Assembly (NCBI GenBank): GCA_012845835.1
Contig: JABAKD010000017.1
Span: forward strand, 3,037,001-3,101,000
Source: Undaria pinnatifida
Lineage: Eukaryota > Sar > Phaeophyceae > Laminariales > Alariaceae
DNA length: 64,000 bases
Direction: 5' to 3'
The first letter of the stretch is position 1. Every line of letters starts with the position of its first letter. A program made the position numbers and the translations under genes. Shown here in pieces: positions 1 through 12,800 of the stretch. The notes beneath the pieces were generated by a model, which saw nothing but the letters and a program-made list of their open reading frames with translations, searched no databases and was not told the DNA's origin.

Positions 1-1780
1 ATTATATCAACAGCAATCCGAACTTAAAGCGACAGCGCTGCTGGGCGACCCAGTCGTGTCGACCAGGGCGGTATACCAACCGCGATCAGCAAAGCAAAAA
101 AATACATGGAGCAACTGTATATCACCAGCGCGTTATATCAACCACGTTCAGCAAAGCAAAAGCATACCTGGTATCTGGCGCAGCTGTTTATCGCCAGCGC
201 GGTAAATCAACCGCGATCAGCAAAGCCAAAGCATATCTGGCGCAGCTGTACATCAACAGCAATCACAAGACCAAGCGAAAGCACCGCTGGGCGACACGGC
301 CGTGTCGACCCGCTCGCGATACATCAACCGCGACCAGCGAAGCAAAAGCATATCGGGCGCAGCTGTATACCAACAGCACGGTATACCAACCGCGATCAGC
401 AAAGGGAAATGATATGTGGCGCAACTGTATATCAACAGCGCGGAACATCAACCGCAATCAGCGCAGCGGAAGCATATTTGGCGCAGCTGTATATCAACAG
501 CCATCAAAATCTTAAAGCGACGCCGTTTTGGACGACGCAGCCGTATCGACCAGAGCGATATATCAACGGTGATCAGCAGCAAGAAACATATTTGGCACAG
601 ATGTATGTCACCAGCGCGGTATAGCTGTATGTCAACCGCAATCAAAAACTTAAAGCGAAGCCGTTCTGGACGACACAACCGTGTTAGCCAGAGCGCAGCT
701 GTATATCAACAGCGCGGAACATCAACCGCAATCAGCAAAGCGGAAGCATATCTGGCATAGCTGTATATCAGCAGCAATCGAAAGCTTAAAGCGATGCCGT
801 TCTGGACGACACAGCCGTGTCGACCAGAGCGATATATCAACCGCGATCAGCAGCAAGAAACATATCTGGCGCAGATGTATGTCACCAGCACGGTATAGCT
901 TTCAACAGCAATCAAATACTTAAAGCCAAGCCGTTCTGGACGACACAGCCGTGTCGACCAGAGCGCAGCTGTATAGCAACAGCGCGGAACATCAACCGCA
1001 ATCAGCAAAGCGGAAGCATATCTGGCCAGCTGTATATCAGCAGCAATCGCAAGTTTAAAGCGATGTCAATCCAAACCTAACGCGAAAGCACTTCTGGACG
1101 ATGCACCCGTGTTGACCAGAGCGGTATATCAACCGCGATCAGCGAAGCAAAAGCATATCTGGCGCAGCTGTATATCATCAGCGCGGTATATCAACCGTGA
1201 TCAGCAGAGGTAAGGCATATCTGGTGCAAATGCATGTCACCAGCGCGGTATAGTTGTATATTAATAGCATGAAAAACGAAAGCGAAAGCACTTCTGGACG
1301 ACACAGCCATGTCGACCAGGGCGGTATCAACCGCGATCAGAAAATCAAAAACATATCTGGCGCAGCTGTATATCAACCGCGATCAGCAAAGTGAAAGAAT
1401 ACCTGAGCTGTATATAACCCGCAATCAAAAACTAACGCGAAATCACTTCTGGACGACATACCCGTGTCGACCAGTGCGGTATATCGACCGCTATCAGCAA
1501 AGCAAGAGCATATCCGGCGCAGCTGTATATCACCAGCGCGGTATAGCTGTATATCAACAACAATCAAAAACCGAAGCGAAAGCACGTCTGGACGACACCG
1601 CCGTGTCGACCAGGGCGGTATATCAACCGCGAGAGCTGTTTATCGATAGCAATCGAAAGCGAAAGCGAAATCACTTCTGTTTGACACAACCGTATCGACC
1701 TGGGCGGTGCATCAACCGCGAACAGCAAAGCAAAAGCATCTCTGGCGCAGCTGTATATCACCAGCGGGGTATAGCTGTAT
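1..1780. repeat. Higher-order minisatellite array
   Basis: Two modules alternate across the stretch. One of about 60 bp contains ATCAACCGCGATCAGCAAAG; the other, of about 75 bp, contains TTCTGGACGACACAGCCGTG. The 'ggacgac...gtgtcgacc' block recurs near 38, 289, 527, 668, 800, 932, 1093, 1293, 1448, 1588 and 1678, so most spacings are 130-160 bp, with larger gaps where modules are missing. Copies differ by point changes and small indels. Open frames of up to 187 codons exist on the plus strand, but they change frame from unit to unit, so I read this as non-coding satellite rather than a repeat protein. The array runs off the left edge. Confidence 0.85.
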
Positions 1781-2303
1781 ACTTTTGGGGCCATTGTTGT
1801 CAGTGGCTCGGGGTTGCTCGCGCGAGTGACACCCCAGTTCCTTTGCGACCTTTGAGCTTTCGTTCTGTTTAACGTATGTATGCGGTCTGAATCCGCAATT
1901 GAAATGGTGAGCTACTCTATACCAAAACCAAGTTCTTACGGAGTCATCCCGCGGTATGGGTTGCACTTTCTGGGCCATAGCGTTCCTGGCCAATCGAGCT
2001 CTCCAAGTGAGCAATTGCTGGTTTAGTCAAGTAATTTCACGAGTACATGTTGTTTTAGGACTATAAGGCGTAGAAGCTTGGTCGGGTTGTGCGAAAACGA
2101 ATGCCTTCGAAGTCATGTAGTTTCGGGTGAGATATTGAGCTCCTCATGTGGGGAGCTCAGGGACTTCTTGGAATATGATGCACCCCTACCGTGGGATGGC
2201 TCTACGTTATTTGCGTTCGTGTGGTGCAGGGTCACCCGTGTGCGAGTGGTCAAGTCCCACTAGGGAAAATGGGGCTACCCCCCTTACCACCGTAGTCTTT
2301 GTG
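1781..2303 (+). mobile_element. MITE family A copy, left end lost, split by a family B element
   Basis: The family A body is recognised by the subterminal palindrome around CTCGCGCGAG (1818-1828), the 'cctttgcgacc...gagctttcg' and 'tgaatccgcaa' blocks, and a right end with ctacccccc and accgtagtctttgtg. The expected left terminus (gaccnaggctacggtagggg) is absent; the body starts directly after the minisatellite. A 262-bp family B element (1941-2202) lies inside it. Confidence 0.7.
1941..2202. mobile_element. MITE family B copy nested in family A
   Basis: Terminal inverted repeats are GAGTCATCCCGCGGTATGGG at the left and the complement of accgtgggatggctc at the right. TACG flanks both sides (1937-1940 and 2203-2206), a candidate 4-bp target duplication. 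The interior holds blocks shared with other B copies: 'gaatgccttcgaagtcatg', 'gggtgagatattgagctcc'. Non-coding. Confidence 0.75.
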
Positions 2304-3220
2304 CGCATTGCCACCGAGTTCAGTGGAGCAGGCGATCCCTCTAACAAGAACAAGAACCGAACACAAGGTAGTATCCGCTGAAGCTTGAGGTTACGTGAGC
2401 AGGTTATACCTGCTGGTCGGGCTGGTGCGTGGCCACCCTGTCCGCCGTTCCCCTTGCTTTCTTCAACAGAAGCTGCTTTCCTGTTGCCCCATACCCGCCG
2501 TTCGGCTTTGTGCGTCACGCATCCGGGCTGCGCAGCGCTCTGAGCTGTTTATTTTCCTCTCCACCACGTGCCACCTGGCCATGGACCCTTTGGCAGCTTC
2601 GAGGATCCCCCGGTGCCACTTGCGCGTGTTACTCTTGCGTAGAGCATTCCGCACGAGTGAGGGTTTAGTACCCGAGGTACAACATAGAGTTACCTATCCA
2701 TTTTCAACATATATTCCAGAACCAGTTAATCCTCACATGTTAATACCAATGATTTCCGTATATTGATGCCCGGTATGGTATGCCCATGGTGGTATGGTAT
2801 GATATAATCAACTTGTGCCTTTGACGGTTTTTCCAACGCAAGTGAGAGGCCGCCCCGTACAGGGACCTTTTTTTCCGTGCCCCCTTTCAATATAGGCGTA
2901 AAACAGCGGCACCGCAGAGTACGTACAAAGTCGTTGATTTCGCCGGCCTCCCAGCAGGGCATATTAACCATTGAACCTCGACTACACAATTATAAAATAC
3001 CATTATGTATGATACATGTGAAGCGACCCAGTGCTACAGGGGCTACATATCATACGGCGTCCCCCTTTTGTCCCACATGTTCTTGCTCCACCCCCACCCC
3101 CCCCCCCGTTCGATGCATGGTTTTCAATTTATTGTTACAGTCCAAAATCCCCGCGACACATTATTTTACATGCCGTGTCATTCCACGCCAGGTGTGCACC
3201 ACAGACGTTCCTGGGCACTT
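2304..3220. other. Intergenic, no gene seen
   Basis: Short overlapping open frames in several frames, none with a recognisable motif or codon pattern. A poly-C run lies at about 3099-3109. I see nothing else I can defend here. Confidence 0.5.
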
Positions 3221-3224
3221 AACT

Positions 3225-3690
3225 TCGAGGAGCGCCATACATCTGACCCCGTACCATGACTTCGAGGACATTCACTCGTACAATCCGGCCAATAATGCCT
3301 TCTATGTGCTATTCACAGTGCGAAAACAAAAAACTCGTAACAGAGTCCGGACACGTGCTACGGTAGAGGTGCACCACTTTCCCCCTGAGGCTTCATCAAG
3401 TTGGGAGCTCAAGACCTCCCAAAACCTGATCCGGAGAAAAACTATTCTGCTATAAGATACCGGATGAAACGGTTCAGGGGACTAAGTACACAACGGGAAC
3501 CACGCAATAAACAAAAAACTGTCCTTTTTTCGACGAGTTTAGGTTAAGGAGCCCCGTCATTCAGAAACCTTTTCAGACAAAAACAGGTATACCTTGCTAC
3601 CTCTATCGTAGCATGCGGCGTCGGACTTACCGATAGTTCTTCTTCGCTTGAGGAGATCAAGCAGCCGCGAACGTTTTTGCCCCCAAAAGC
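3225..3690. mobile_element. Family B remnant interrupted by a family C element
   Basis: Family B blocks ('atgacttcgaggacattcac', 'tacaatccggcc') lie left of about 3345, and the B right half ('cttaccgatagttcttcttc', 'gcttgagg', 'gcccccaaaagcgcaac') resumes after about 3620. Between them sits a family C element with ends gacacgtgctacggtagagg (from ~3350) and cctctatcgtagcatgcgg (to ~3618). The flanks gtccg/gtcgg may be a decayed 5-bp target duplication. The outer limits of B are approximate. Confidence 0.6.
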
Positions 3691-3780
3691 GCAACAATAT
3701 TAGATGTTGATTTCGGAACGTGATGTATTTTATTCTCCTGAGTCTGTGAGACTTGTGTATTTAAGAAAAAATGAAAAATA

Positions 3781-3808
3781 CACTTTATCTCTGTGAGATC
3801 GACCATTT

Positions 3809-3851
<43 letters not shown>

Positions 3852-3950
3852 CAAAACTCAGCTTCGCAAGCTGCGTGTGATACTTCGATCGCGCGAGTTA
3901 CGGGGTGTGTACCCTCGTGAAGGATACAGGTCGGTGACTCCCCTGCTAAT
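3781..3950 (+). mobile_element. Family D fragment carrying a (GTT)n microsatellite
   Basis: Blocks 'ctgtgagatcgacc' and 'caaaactcagcttcgcaagc' followed by 'tgtgatacttcgatcgcgcg' match the left arm of the family D element at 54399. An uninterrupted GTT run at 3811-3850 replaces the short 'gatttcgtcg' segment between them, so the microsatellite grew inside the element. Confidence 0.65.
3811..3850 (+). repeat. (GTT)n microsatellite
   Basis: About 13 perfect GTT units. Confidence 0.95.
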
Positions 3951-3959
3951 GCCAGGGTC

Positions 3960-6900
3960 CCTGTATATGTCATTGGGTTTTTGTGACGGGGCGTTGGTAT
4001 TGCTTCTGTTTCAAGTACGAGTTGCTTAGAATTCCACAAAATAGTTCGGAAGTCAGCTGACGAGCGAATAGGGCATAATGTAAACATTGCGGCTAGAAGT
4101 GCATTGTTTTGGTCATCATCGTGTTGGGGTCGCTTCACCAAGCATGTCTGCGTCAAACGCGAAACACGTTGTACCACTAAAATTGCGAGGGCGTGGCATG
4201 GACCGGCGGCCCGGCCAATTGATGTCGGGTTCAATGCGCTGCGGTACAGCCCGGTCCATCACGATTTCATTAGGTGGAGCGCGACAAAGCCTCGTCCTCC
4301 AGGTTATCATGTGGTCGGGCGCGGTCCGGTCGGATCAGTGACGTTGGCAGCGAGGCGCACGAGACCCAGCCTCTCCATGGACCGGCCCACCATTTTTGTG
4401 GACCGGCGGAAGGAGTTGACGGACCAGCTCACGGGCCAGCCCGTGTGTCGTCCTGTTCGAAAACGTCCATGATGACATTTTTATTTGTTCTCTTCGTTTT
4501 TTTACTTTTCAGAATCAGTCGAGTCGTCCCTGGCGAGGGAACATAGCTCACCGCTTGTACCTGTACACTAAATGCAGCCCCCACTGCAGTAGGTCCGATG
4601 GTTTCAGTCCCAAATGGTGGACTGCTACCTCTTCCTGCTGCTGCGTAGCTCGCGCCAAGAGCAGCAGCAGCAAAACCAGAACAAGCAACTTGCAGCTGCC
4701 GCGGCGCCTTCCTGCTTGCTGTCTACCCACCATATGAAGAGAGCAAGGTAAAGTCGGGGGGTTCTTGGCGGGTGCTTCCCAGACTAAAGCAGCAGTGTTC
4801 GCTGCACAGATTCCACAACGATACACTCCAAGGTGACTGCCGCGGCAACACTCGAGGTCAGAATATGCTTCTCCTGGCACGAATATCTTCTCCAGCGCTG
4901 CCGTCCGTACGAAATCCAGGCGAAAGTGTAAAATGCTGCCTGGATCACGGGTCACTGAGGCGCCTAGTTGTCCTATGTACACGCCCACAACGGTATGAAG
5001 GCTTTGGTCAGGGCTATACTTCAAAGGCCCCCGCAGGACCAAGGGATTTGGTTATTGCTGCTAGCAGCACACCAGCAAAGGCAAAGCGTCAGCAGCAAGC
5101 GAGCGATTGTCTACTTCATTGTTTTGCTTACTCATCGAGCAGGCTGAACTCAAGGCGTCCGTCCCATATCGCTCAAATCACGGGCCGCGGCCCGGGCCGG
5201 CCCGTGACCGCATGTGGGCCGCCTCGTGCGCAAGCTGGACGTATAGTGCTGTTAATAGCAGCAATAGCACACGACACGTCATGGGCTTCCGCCTTTTACC
5301 TGCTCGTAAACCCATGTGGGCTGCGCCATGACCCGGGGAGAGTGGTTTATAGATCTCCATTATTCATGGGCCAAGACCTGGCCCGCCCTACCCGAGCTTT
5401 GGATTAACGAGCCCCAGCCAATCAGCGATACGCCCATGGCCCATGTTGGATCTAAGGGAACGAAATCGGGATATTCTGCGACTTTTTCCGTGGTTGCATA
5501 AGCGACAGCGAATTTATCTTGTGGGCAGGTTATGTGACTATTTTATGGTTATGTGACCAAGATATGCGAGCGAAATACTCCCTGTTTTTTTTTCCAATTT
5601 CAAGCCTTTTCCAATATGGTTATGCTTGCGTTATGCCAACGTTAGTTCCGTGTACTTCGGTATTCTCTGAGCATCTCACTTTTTGTTGGATTTGTGTTTG
5701 AAACTCGAGGCCCCTGAATCCTGAATACCTAAATTGCTCTATTCCGGCAATTTCTGTTGCGTTTAGTGCTGTTCAAGTGTTTATCGTCCTCGTTTGGATC
5801 GTGGTAGCTCGGCACGTCAGCCTGCGTCAGGCTTAAAATCGCTTTTCTTGGGACTCATCATGCCAACAAGTGGTCGAATTGCGGGGGCGTTGCGAATTCT
5901 CGTCCTATGCGAGTAGTATACGATAACACCCGGGTTAAGCGAAAGTAATTATTGGGTCAAACCCTAGAGCAGCCAGCGGATGGGGTCGGGAGGTATGCAC
6001 CGTGCATGGCAATATCGACCCGAGGGGTCGCTATTTCCGTTCAAGGTTCAAGGTTGGTCGGAGTTGTACATATGTGGAGGGATGCCTGGACCGAGGATAG
6101 GAACCGATCCTTGCGGCGTGGGCCGGAACCTTGATGGCTCTATCGGTGGAATGATCCTGGTCAGCACCAACTTTGTAGTAAACAACTAGAGGCGCCTGGC
6201 AGGGATGTCACTGGCAAATTAGCGGCAAAAGTCGAGGTTCAAAATCAAACTTCAACAGCAAAGCTAGCTTGACTTCGTTCAGGACTGCCTCGAGAGTGTC
6301 GGGAATTGTCAGCATGTCACGGCCACCGCTAAAAAGGGCACGAGACCAAGTGTTTTGTTGTTTGTGTCACCCATACCGTAAGACGCGGCTGAAACAGTCT
6401 CATTGGCGAGACCATGTAGAAAGACAGACAGATAGACGTGCTTTCAGTATCTTGAAGATGATTTCGATTTCTCGATAATGGCGGTATAAACGATGGAGTC
6501 AGCAGCGGCGCGTGTGCGTGCGACAACACAATGTCCCGCAAACGAATAATCTGGGGGGAACATATGCAGAATGCTCTGTTGACCTCAAGCAGCAAACATT
6601 GCTGAGCACAACACTGTAGCAGTGTATACTTGAGTAAAACAGAGAGAGCAACACAGCAGCCGCAGTGCAGAGCTGAAGCAGAGGCAGAAGCAGCGGCAGC
6701 AGCAGCGACAGTAGGGGTGGTGACGGCGTGGCGGTGACGGCGTGGCGGTGACTTTGGACGCAGTCGCAGAGTGATACCTGGTATGTATTAATGTGACGAA
6801 AACAATGCTCAAAACGTTTAACAAAGCACGTACTCCAGGTTTTGCGGCTGGAAAACCATACACCAAATCCCTCCGTCGGGCTTGCAAAGGATAGACTATT

Positions 6901-8070
6901 TCCGGTGTCCAATTGGCTGAGCTTGCGACTTATTCACCGAAACCATGAGCAGCAGAAAAGGTATGACCTGACATTACAGAGTTAACAGAAGCGTGTGCTT
7001 ACCGTAATCGTCTCTGATTTACCCCCGGGGAGGGGATCTTTTCATATTGAATGCACACCTCTCGGGGGGGAACACCAGAAATAAGGGGGGGGGGGTTCAA
7101 AATTACCCCGAGGGGATATTTACCCGGGGGGGGAGGCAAGAAAACATACACACTAGCTAACACACACCACACACTCATGAAACATGTACAAGATACACGA
7201 GCAGCAGGTTAGGCAGGAGAGGAAGGAGGAGGAGGGAGGAGAAGGAGAGCACCTGGGGATGCTTTCTCAAGTTGAATTTATGTGTCGGGCAATGCCGGGA
7301 CCTTGGGTTCATAAACTTGTTCTTGTGTTTTTTTTTAATTTCCTGGGCGTAGTTTTGTGCAGACTGGTGCCAAAGGAATTAATTTTACTTTAAAATCAAA
7401 GCACTCGAGACGACAGTCATTCCAGGTTCTGGATGTCACTTGATGTCACCTGCTGTCACTTGATGCAAACGGTTCACTGCTAGATGAAAAATCCAACACA
7501 CTTCTGACATTCCTTGCGCCGTGAACACGCAGTCGCGCACTCGCTGGCGAACGTAGACGACGAATTCCATCCCAAATATTGGTGAACACTCTTCTGTACC
7601 GCCGTTGGCAGTGCGAAATGGGGGAAAAGACCCTCTATCCCCGGGGGGATCTCCGGCAAAAATGCACACCCCGGGGGGTAAATCCAGGAAGAAAGGGGAT
7701 TTTCTTTTTTTAATGACAATAAAACGGTTCCCACGAGGGTAAATGAGAGAAATCATGCTTGAACGCCAAACGGCGGGGACGGGGGTGTAAGTCCATAACC
7801 CAAGGGAAAATCAGAGACGGTTACGGTATTCAGGCCACGTAGAGAGACATTTAGGTCACAGTGCAGGTATCCTGAAATATTGTGCACCACTCACCTCCGA
7901 TATCTGCCACTCACCCGTGCCTCTTTGCTCGTCGTCGACGGGCGGCTGTCCTTGTGTTGGCAGCGTTCGGTGGACCATTCCGTCAATCAGTGGTTTGGAC
8001 CGACCTATCCCCAAGCACACCTCTTCGCCCTCTCGTTTATCGCTCACCTGCTCAGGTGGTAAGGGCTGAG
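3960..8070. other. Gene-poor stretch with GC-rich and G-run segments
   Basis: No exon with a recognisable family signature was found on either strand. Points of note: GC-rich inverted motifs built on gggcc/ggccc at 4190-4440 and 5180-5400; G-runs and CCCC/GGGG inverted pairs at 7019-7135 and again at 7637-7680, where 'ggggatctccggcaaaaatgc' and 'ggggatcttttcatattgaatgc' look like two diverged copies of one element; and a purine-rich run at about 7210-7250. Overlapping open frames of 164-211 codons at 4548-5407 resemble nothing I recognise. Confidence 0.4.
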
Positions 8071-8075
8071 AGGCA

Positions 8076-8258
8076 ATGCCGCGGGCGGAGCCATTGTCTG
8101 TGCCGCTGCGATTCGTGAGACTGCTGTATTTGCTCTCGCCGCTGCTGCTACTGCTATTGCCACTTCTGTTCTTGCTTATCCTTTGCTGGCGCCGTCCTCT
8201 TCTGTGGCCCTTTGGACTGACCCCCCATGTGGTTTACTGCTACCATCATTTCCTGTAA
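8076..8258 (+). other. Leucine-rich hydrophobic ORF, possible signal-peptide exon (unproven)
   Basis: A 60-codon frame begins MPRAEPLSVPLRFVRLLYLL and continues with a long Leu run, the shape of a signal peptide or membrane anchor. It lies 1.4 kb upstream of the first propeller exon of the receptor gene, on the same strand, and that gene still lacks an identified first exon. Against it: the only good donor nearby (gtaagc at 8257) would leave phase 2, while every other intron of that gene is phase 0, and CT-rich DNA is open in all three frames here. Treat it as a candidate only. Confidence 0.15.
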
Positions 8259-9656
8259 GCTACGTTCCATACTCCCACGTTGCACAACAACCATCTGTTC
8301 CTTCTCGGTATCTTAGCTCGCCCCCCGCCTGCTCACCATCTTCACCTTCCACTTGCTGCCTAAGCGGCTGCGACTGCGCTGGCTGCGACGGCTGCGGCGG
8401 CTTCCCGGGCTCTACCCCCATTTTTCATCTCCCTGTTTTCACTCTTTCTGTTCCTGTTCCTTTTATGTTGATACCGATGCCGTTGCTGTTGAAGTTGTAG
8501 CTCCTAATACGTGGTTGACTGAGGTCTTTGATTGCAATCAAAGTTCCGATGACGTGTTTCTGCTTCAAGTACAGTAACCCATCCCATCTCCGCTGGACCA
8601 GATAATGTTGCACTCCACTACCCCTCCCCGGCAAGTTGGTCTGTAGGCGCTGGACGCGGGGCGCTGCCCACGACCTCCACGCTAATCTCGACTTGTACGT
8701 ACAGTACGTGTGTCATTATTTTTTCTTGGTGTACGAAAGGCAATCATGGCCTTATGCTGGACGCCGATTGATAATTTTCATGCAGTAACTGTTCTCTTCT
8801 TTTGAAGCAAGTGGCGATGCGCAGATTGGCCAGCTTGCTGTCGCATACTTAGGGGGTTACATCGTGTCTATACATTTGCTCATGGCCGCTGCCGCAGGGT
8901 GTCGTTCTATGCCTTTAGACTACTGGAATGGAGCAGAGTAAATCGTGGAGGGGGCTGGCCTTTGTTTAAGAGCATTCATTAGGCTGGTTGTTTGTGTGCG
9001 ACGGTTTTGCGATGTGCTGGGTTGGTTTGAATTTAAGTCGCGCGTCTCGGCAGGAATTGGGTGGAACTTGCACAGTGCAGTTCCAGTGGTGTGGGGTGGA
9101 TGAGCGGGTGGATATTTTGGCGGGTGGGCGTTGTGTGGGTGGGCTGGTTGTGTGGGTAAGTGTACGGGTGGGTGGGGTTGACTCCAAACCTACCCGACGA
9201 CAGCACCCAACGCAGGGGAGAGCCGGTGTCACATGTCTGAGACAAACGCACCCCTGGTAGACCAGGGGGGACCCGGAGTGTTCTCGATCCCGAGCATTCT
9301 ATGGCAAGGTGTGGTTTTGCCTCCAATCAATCTACGCTAGCTCAACGACGCGACACGGCCGAAGTATCCACCCCATGAACATCTCGCAGGCCAATCAATC
9401 GGGTTGTGTCTTGAACACGTTGTTGATGCCGCAGGTTTATCCTGTTTTCAGCTCTATGGTGCACACTAATTGTGCCACTCCTATTTGGATACAAAACGCA
9501 CGTATGGGCTCGTGGAGGTGTCGGTTTCCGTCCCACCCCGGGGAGTGCCAAACGTTGGTTCCTCTTCGCGATCTTGACATCCACGCTGTATTTTGGTTGG
9601 CTCATGTTGACCTTTGTCGGCCTTCAACTGTTGTCGCGTCTGCTTTTACTATTCAG

Positions 9657-9827
9657 AACGGAACGTTGGGAAACGATTACTTGCTCGGTGCAGCAGCCGG
9701 GGGTAACGACACCTTCGTCTTGGCCGGCAACCACCAGGAAGTGACAGCTGGCACAGGGTCTACTGGAGATAGAGCGATGGGTCTGATGAAGATCGACGCG
9801 CAAGGCGATACCCTGTGGACTTGGAAG
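9657..9827 (+). CDS. Receptor gene exon: propeller repeat 1
   Basis: 57 codons after acceptor tactattcag, ending DTLWTWK before gtgttc. The repeat begins NGTLGNDY and contains DTFVLAGN and GLMKIDAQGDTLW. It is the least conserved of the seven but keeps the pattern D-Y, F-V-L-A-G, K-I-D-x-x-G-x-x-L-W that defines the family in this gene. The first exon with the start codon must lie upstream and was not found. Confidence 0.7.
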
Positions 9828-12800
9828 GTGTTCATGCCAGAATACTGCTTGTATAATCAAAACCTAACAGAGATTGCGATGCGGGCCCCTAAAGTAAAAC
9901 GATAACAAAAGCTTAGCATTTTTGCCGATTGGATGCGGGCTGGTGGTGCAGATGCACGTACTTGGGAGCTTAAAAAACGTTATTAAACCGTCTCACAGCT
10001 GGAGTTTATTTTAATTTTTATAATATATGACCCAGGCTACGGTAGGGGGGTCCCTTTTCGGGCCTCGAATTTCAGTGACTAGGGGTCACTCGCGCGAGTA
10101 ACCCCTTTGGTATTGTGCGATCTTACGTTTTGTTCATGTTTTATATCGACGAAATCAATCCGCAATGCAAAGGTAATCTAAGCTGCTCGAAAACAACAGC
10201 CTAAACCATTTTCATACGTGAGGTACAGAGTCACTCGTGCGAGTGGCTCAAACACACCAGTGAAAACGGGGGTACCCCCCCTACCGTAGCCTTGGTCATA
10301 TATCCAAAGAATAACGCAAATGTATGTGTATAAACGAGCAGCTGGTGTACTACACAGCTTGCAAAGATGAGTATTGACGGTCCAATTTATCGAGCTCCCA
10401 TTCAGCTGACGCGTTTAAAATCTTCATCTTGTACAACATATTCTGTGCTCGGCGCTTGACGTGAACCATAAATGTTTTCCACCCAACGCTGCTGCTGCTG
10501 CTGCTGCTGCTGCTGTCCTGATTTCTTTCCCGATCCGTGCTGTCATTAGATACCTGGATCATATGCTGTGGTGTACGGTGCATGCCGCGTTCCGTTCAAT
10601 ATCTTCCAGTGGACTACCATGCTTGCCGCGTCCCGTCCAATTCCGTTCCGTGCTGTCTGGTGATGCCTCAAGGCCGTTCCATAAGATGTTGTGCTAACAG
10701 GGTGCCGATCTCATCGTCTCGTGTAATCTCGCTATGGCTCTTTTTTTTTTCTCTTTTTTTTGCGCACACTTTCACTTTCCAGCTTCTGGACAAGCTGTGG
10801 TCACAGGTGTCGTCCCTTCTCCCCCCCGGTTCTTGCCTTCAAATTTTATCGCGCATAGGGTTCAGCAATCCCACTGCTCGTCGATTTTTCATCGAGTGTT
10901 GCTAACTCACGCTCTCGCGCTTTCCGCAAGTCAAATTGTGCACAAGAAAAAGTCCCAACGAATTTATACGAGTATGCACTCGGCGGGGCTCGAACTCACG
11001 AAACTGACCTATACCAGGCTCGAAGATAACCTGATACGCCACCGGGGCGACCGGCTCTATTCAATCCCGAAGGGCACATTGTCCTCATCGATCCCTGCCA
11101 AACCCGAGCCATGGTACCTGGCAGTCCAGGGACGGCTTGACCCCGGGGTGTCGTGATCCGACCCAAGCAATCACTACCAAGGAAAGCCATGGGAGTCAGA
11201 TATCGCCGACCCAGCCTTTACTCCCGGTGTACACTTACCGTGGCAAAGCGTAAGGAGCCCGTCTTGAGCTCTGCCAGCGCTGGATCTTATAACCCCGAGT
11301 CAACAACCGTCGACCGAGATCTCTCCACACCCGGGAACGACGAGACATATTGACTCGATTCGCGAGTCACGAGGAAGAAAAAATCAAAACAATGCCAGAA
11401 AATAAGCCATAATATTAGCACCAGCAGTGCTACGGACCCTCGACATTGGTCCCACGCGAGGAATTTTGGCAGAGTCCCCACGGTGACCCTTTCGAGGTGT
11501 TCGTCCAGCCGGTCGTTTGTATCGTGCGGGAACTTTCTGTTCGACTGGCAAGGCGTAGAGATGTACTCGAAGAACAGGCCTGACTCATCTCTCCGTCTCT
11601 GACTGGGAAAAATTCGTTTGTCGTGCGCATGCCTGCGGTTTGTCTTCGATGTTGGTGGAGGTTACCCGTGTGTCTTTGAGGGTTCATTTTTTGGCTTACC
11701 GGCGGCAATTATTGTAGAACGCTCATTTGCTTGCCCAGCATGAGCGTGACGGTCGGTTGGGCCATTATGTAGGCATGGCTGATGTTCGGAAGAGGGCGCG
11801 AACCGAACATTTTCCGGGGAAATTTACGTGACGAGTATTCCATCCAAGCCTTCGTTAACGTCGGTACGTCCGTATTCTCTTTCTAAACACTCCACACTGA
11901 AGAAGTATTGGGGAAACCTGATTCGGGTACTCGACACAACTCTGAGTTCGGCGCAATCTGAATACCGGTACCGACCGGTCTGGTGTTGATTTCCGGAGAT
12001 TTTCACCCGACCCGAGTGGTTCGGACACGACGTTTATCCCTATAGGGATATTCCGTTGTCAACCGGCACGACGTTGATACAGATCTCCGACCGTATGCGC
12101 AAGTTCTGCACGACCCTGGAAATGCTACCTGACACTTGGGTACGATCCGTACACGCCCACCGGTAATACAACATTTGCCGGTATACCCCACCGCACACAC
12201 TTCTATAACATTATATATATTTGGAAAATTATGCCGGAGCGTACTGACACACTGGCACGTCTTGAGGCTCTGTCTCAGTGCTTAGAGTTGCAGAAGTGGC
12301 ACCACAATGTTAGGATCACTTGTGGGGAAGAAAGAAGGTAGTTTGAAAGTGACGCGTATATGGCCAAAACATAGAACCGAAGGAGATGTAAGAAGAAGAA
12401 AGGAGGTGTAGGGAGTGATCAAGGTGGGGCTGACCGTCACCTGACCAATACGACACAATGACCATGGTACGGGCTGATGTACCCTACGGATAGTGGTGCT
12501 TACCGACAAATCATCCTATAGTATAGTTCCTTGCAACATCCCCTGCAACATTCCCCGATACTTATGGTGGGAACTTAGTAACAAATTGCATGTACAACAT
12601 ACCGACGACGGAAATTAACAAACCGAGATTTCTTGCATATTGTACTCTGCATCTATATAAAGATACTTTGTGTACTCAAGATAGTGACTATGAATCAAAC
12701 AGATACTAATGGACTGCAAAGCCCATATTGCAATACGCCCCCTTTGAAGAGAAGTCAATAGCTAGAGGAATTTGATAGCCAAAGGAATAATCACAAAACA

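Noticed and set aside
3808-3852. CRISPR-like or coding Val/Asn repeat
   Set aside because: Plain GTT microsatellite in a eukaryotic element.
7436-7756. 106-codon minus ORF near the G-rich repeats
   Set aside because: No motif, overlaps another frame of similar length, and includes the repeat-like GGGG/CCCC segment.
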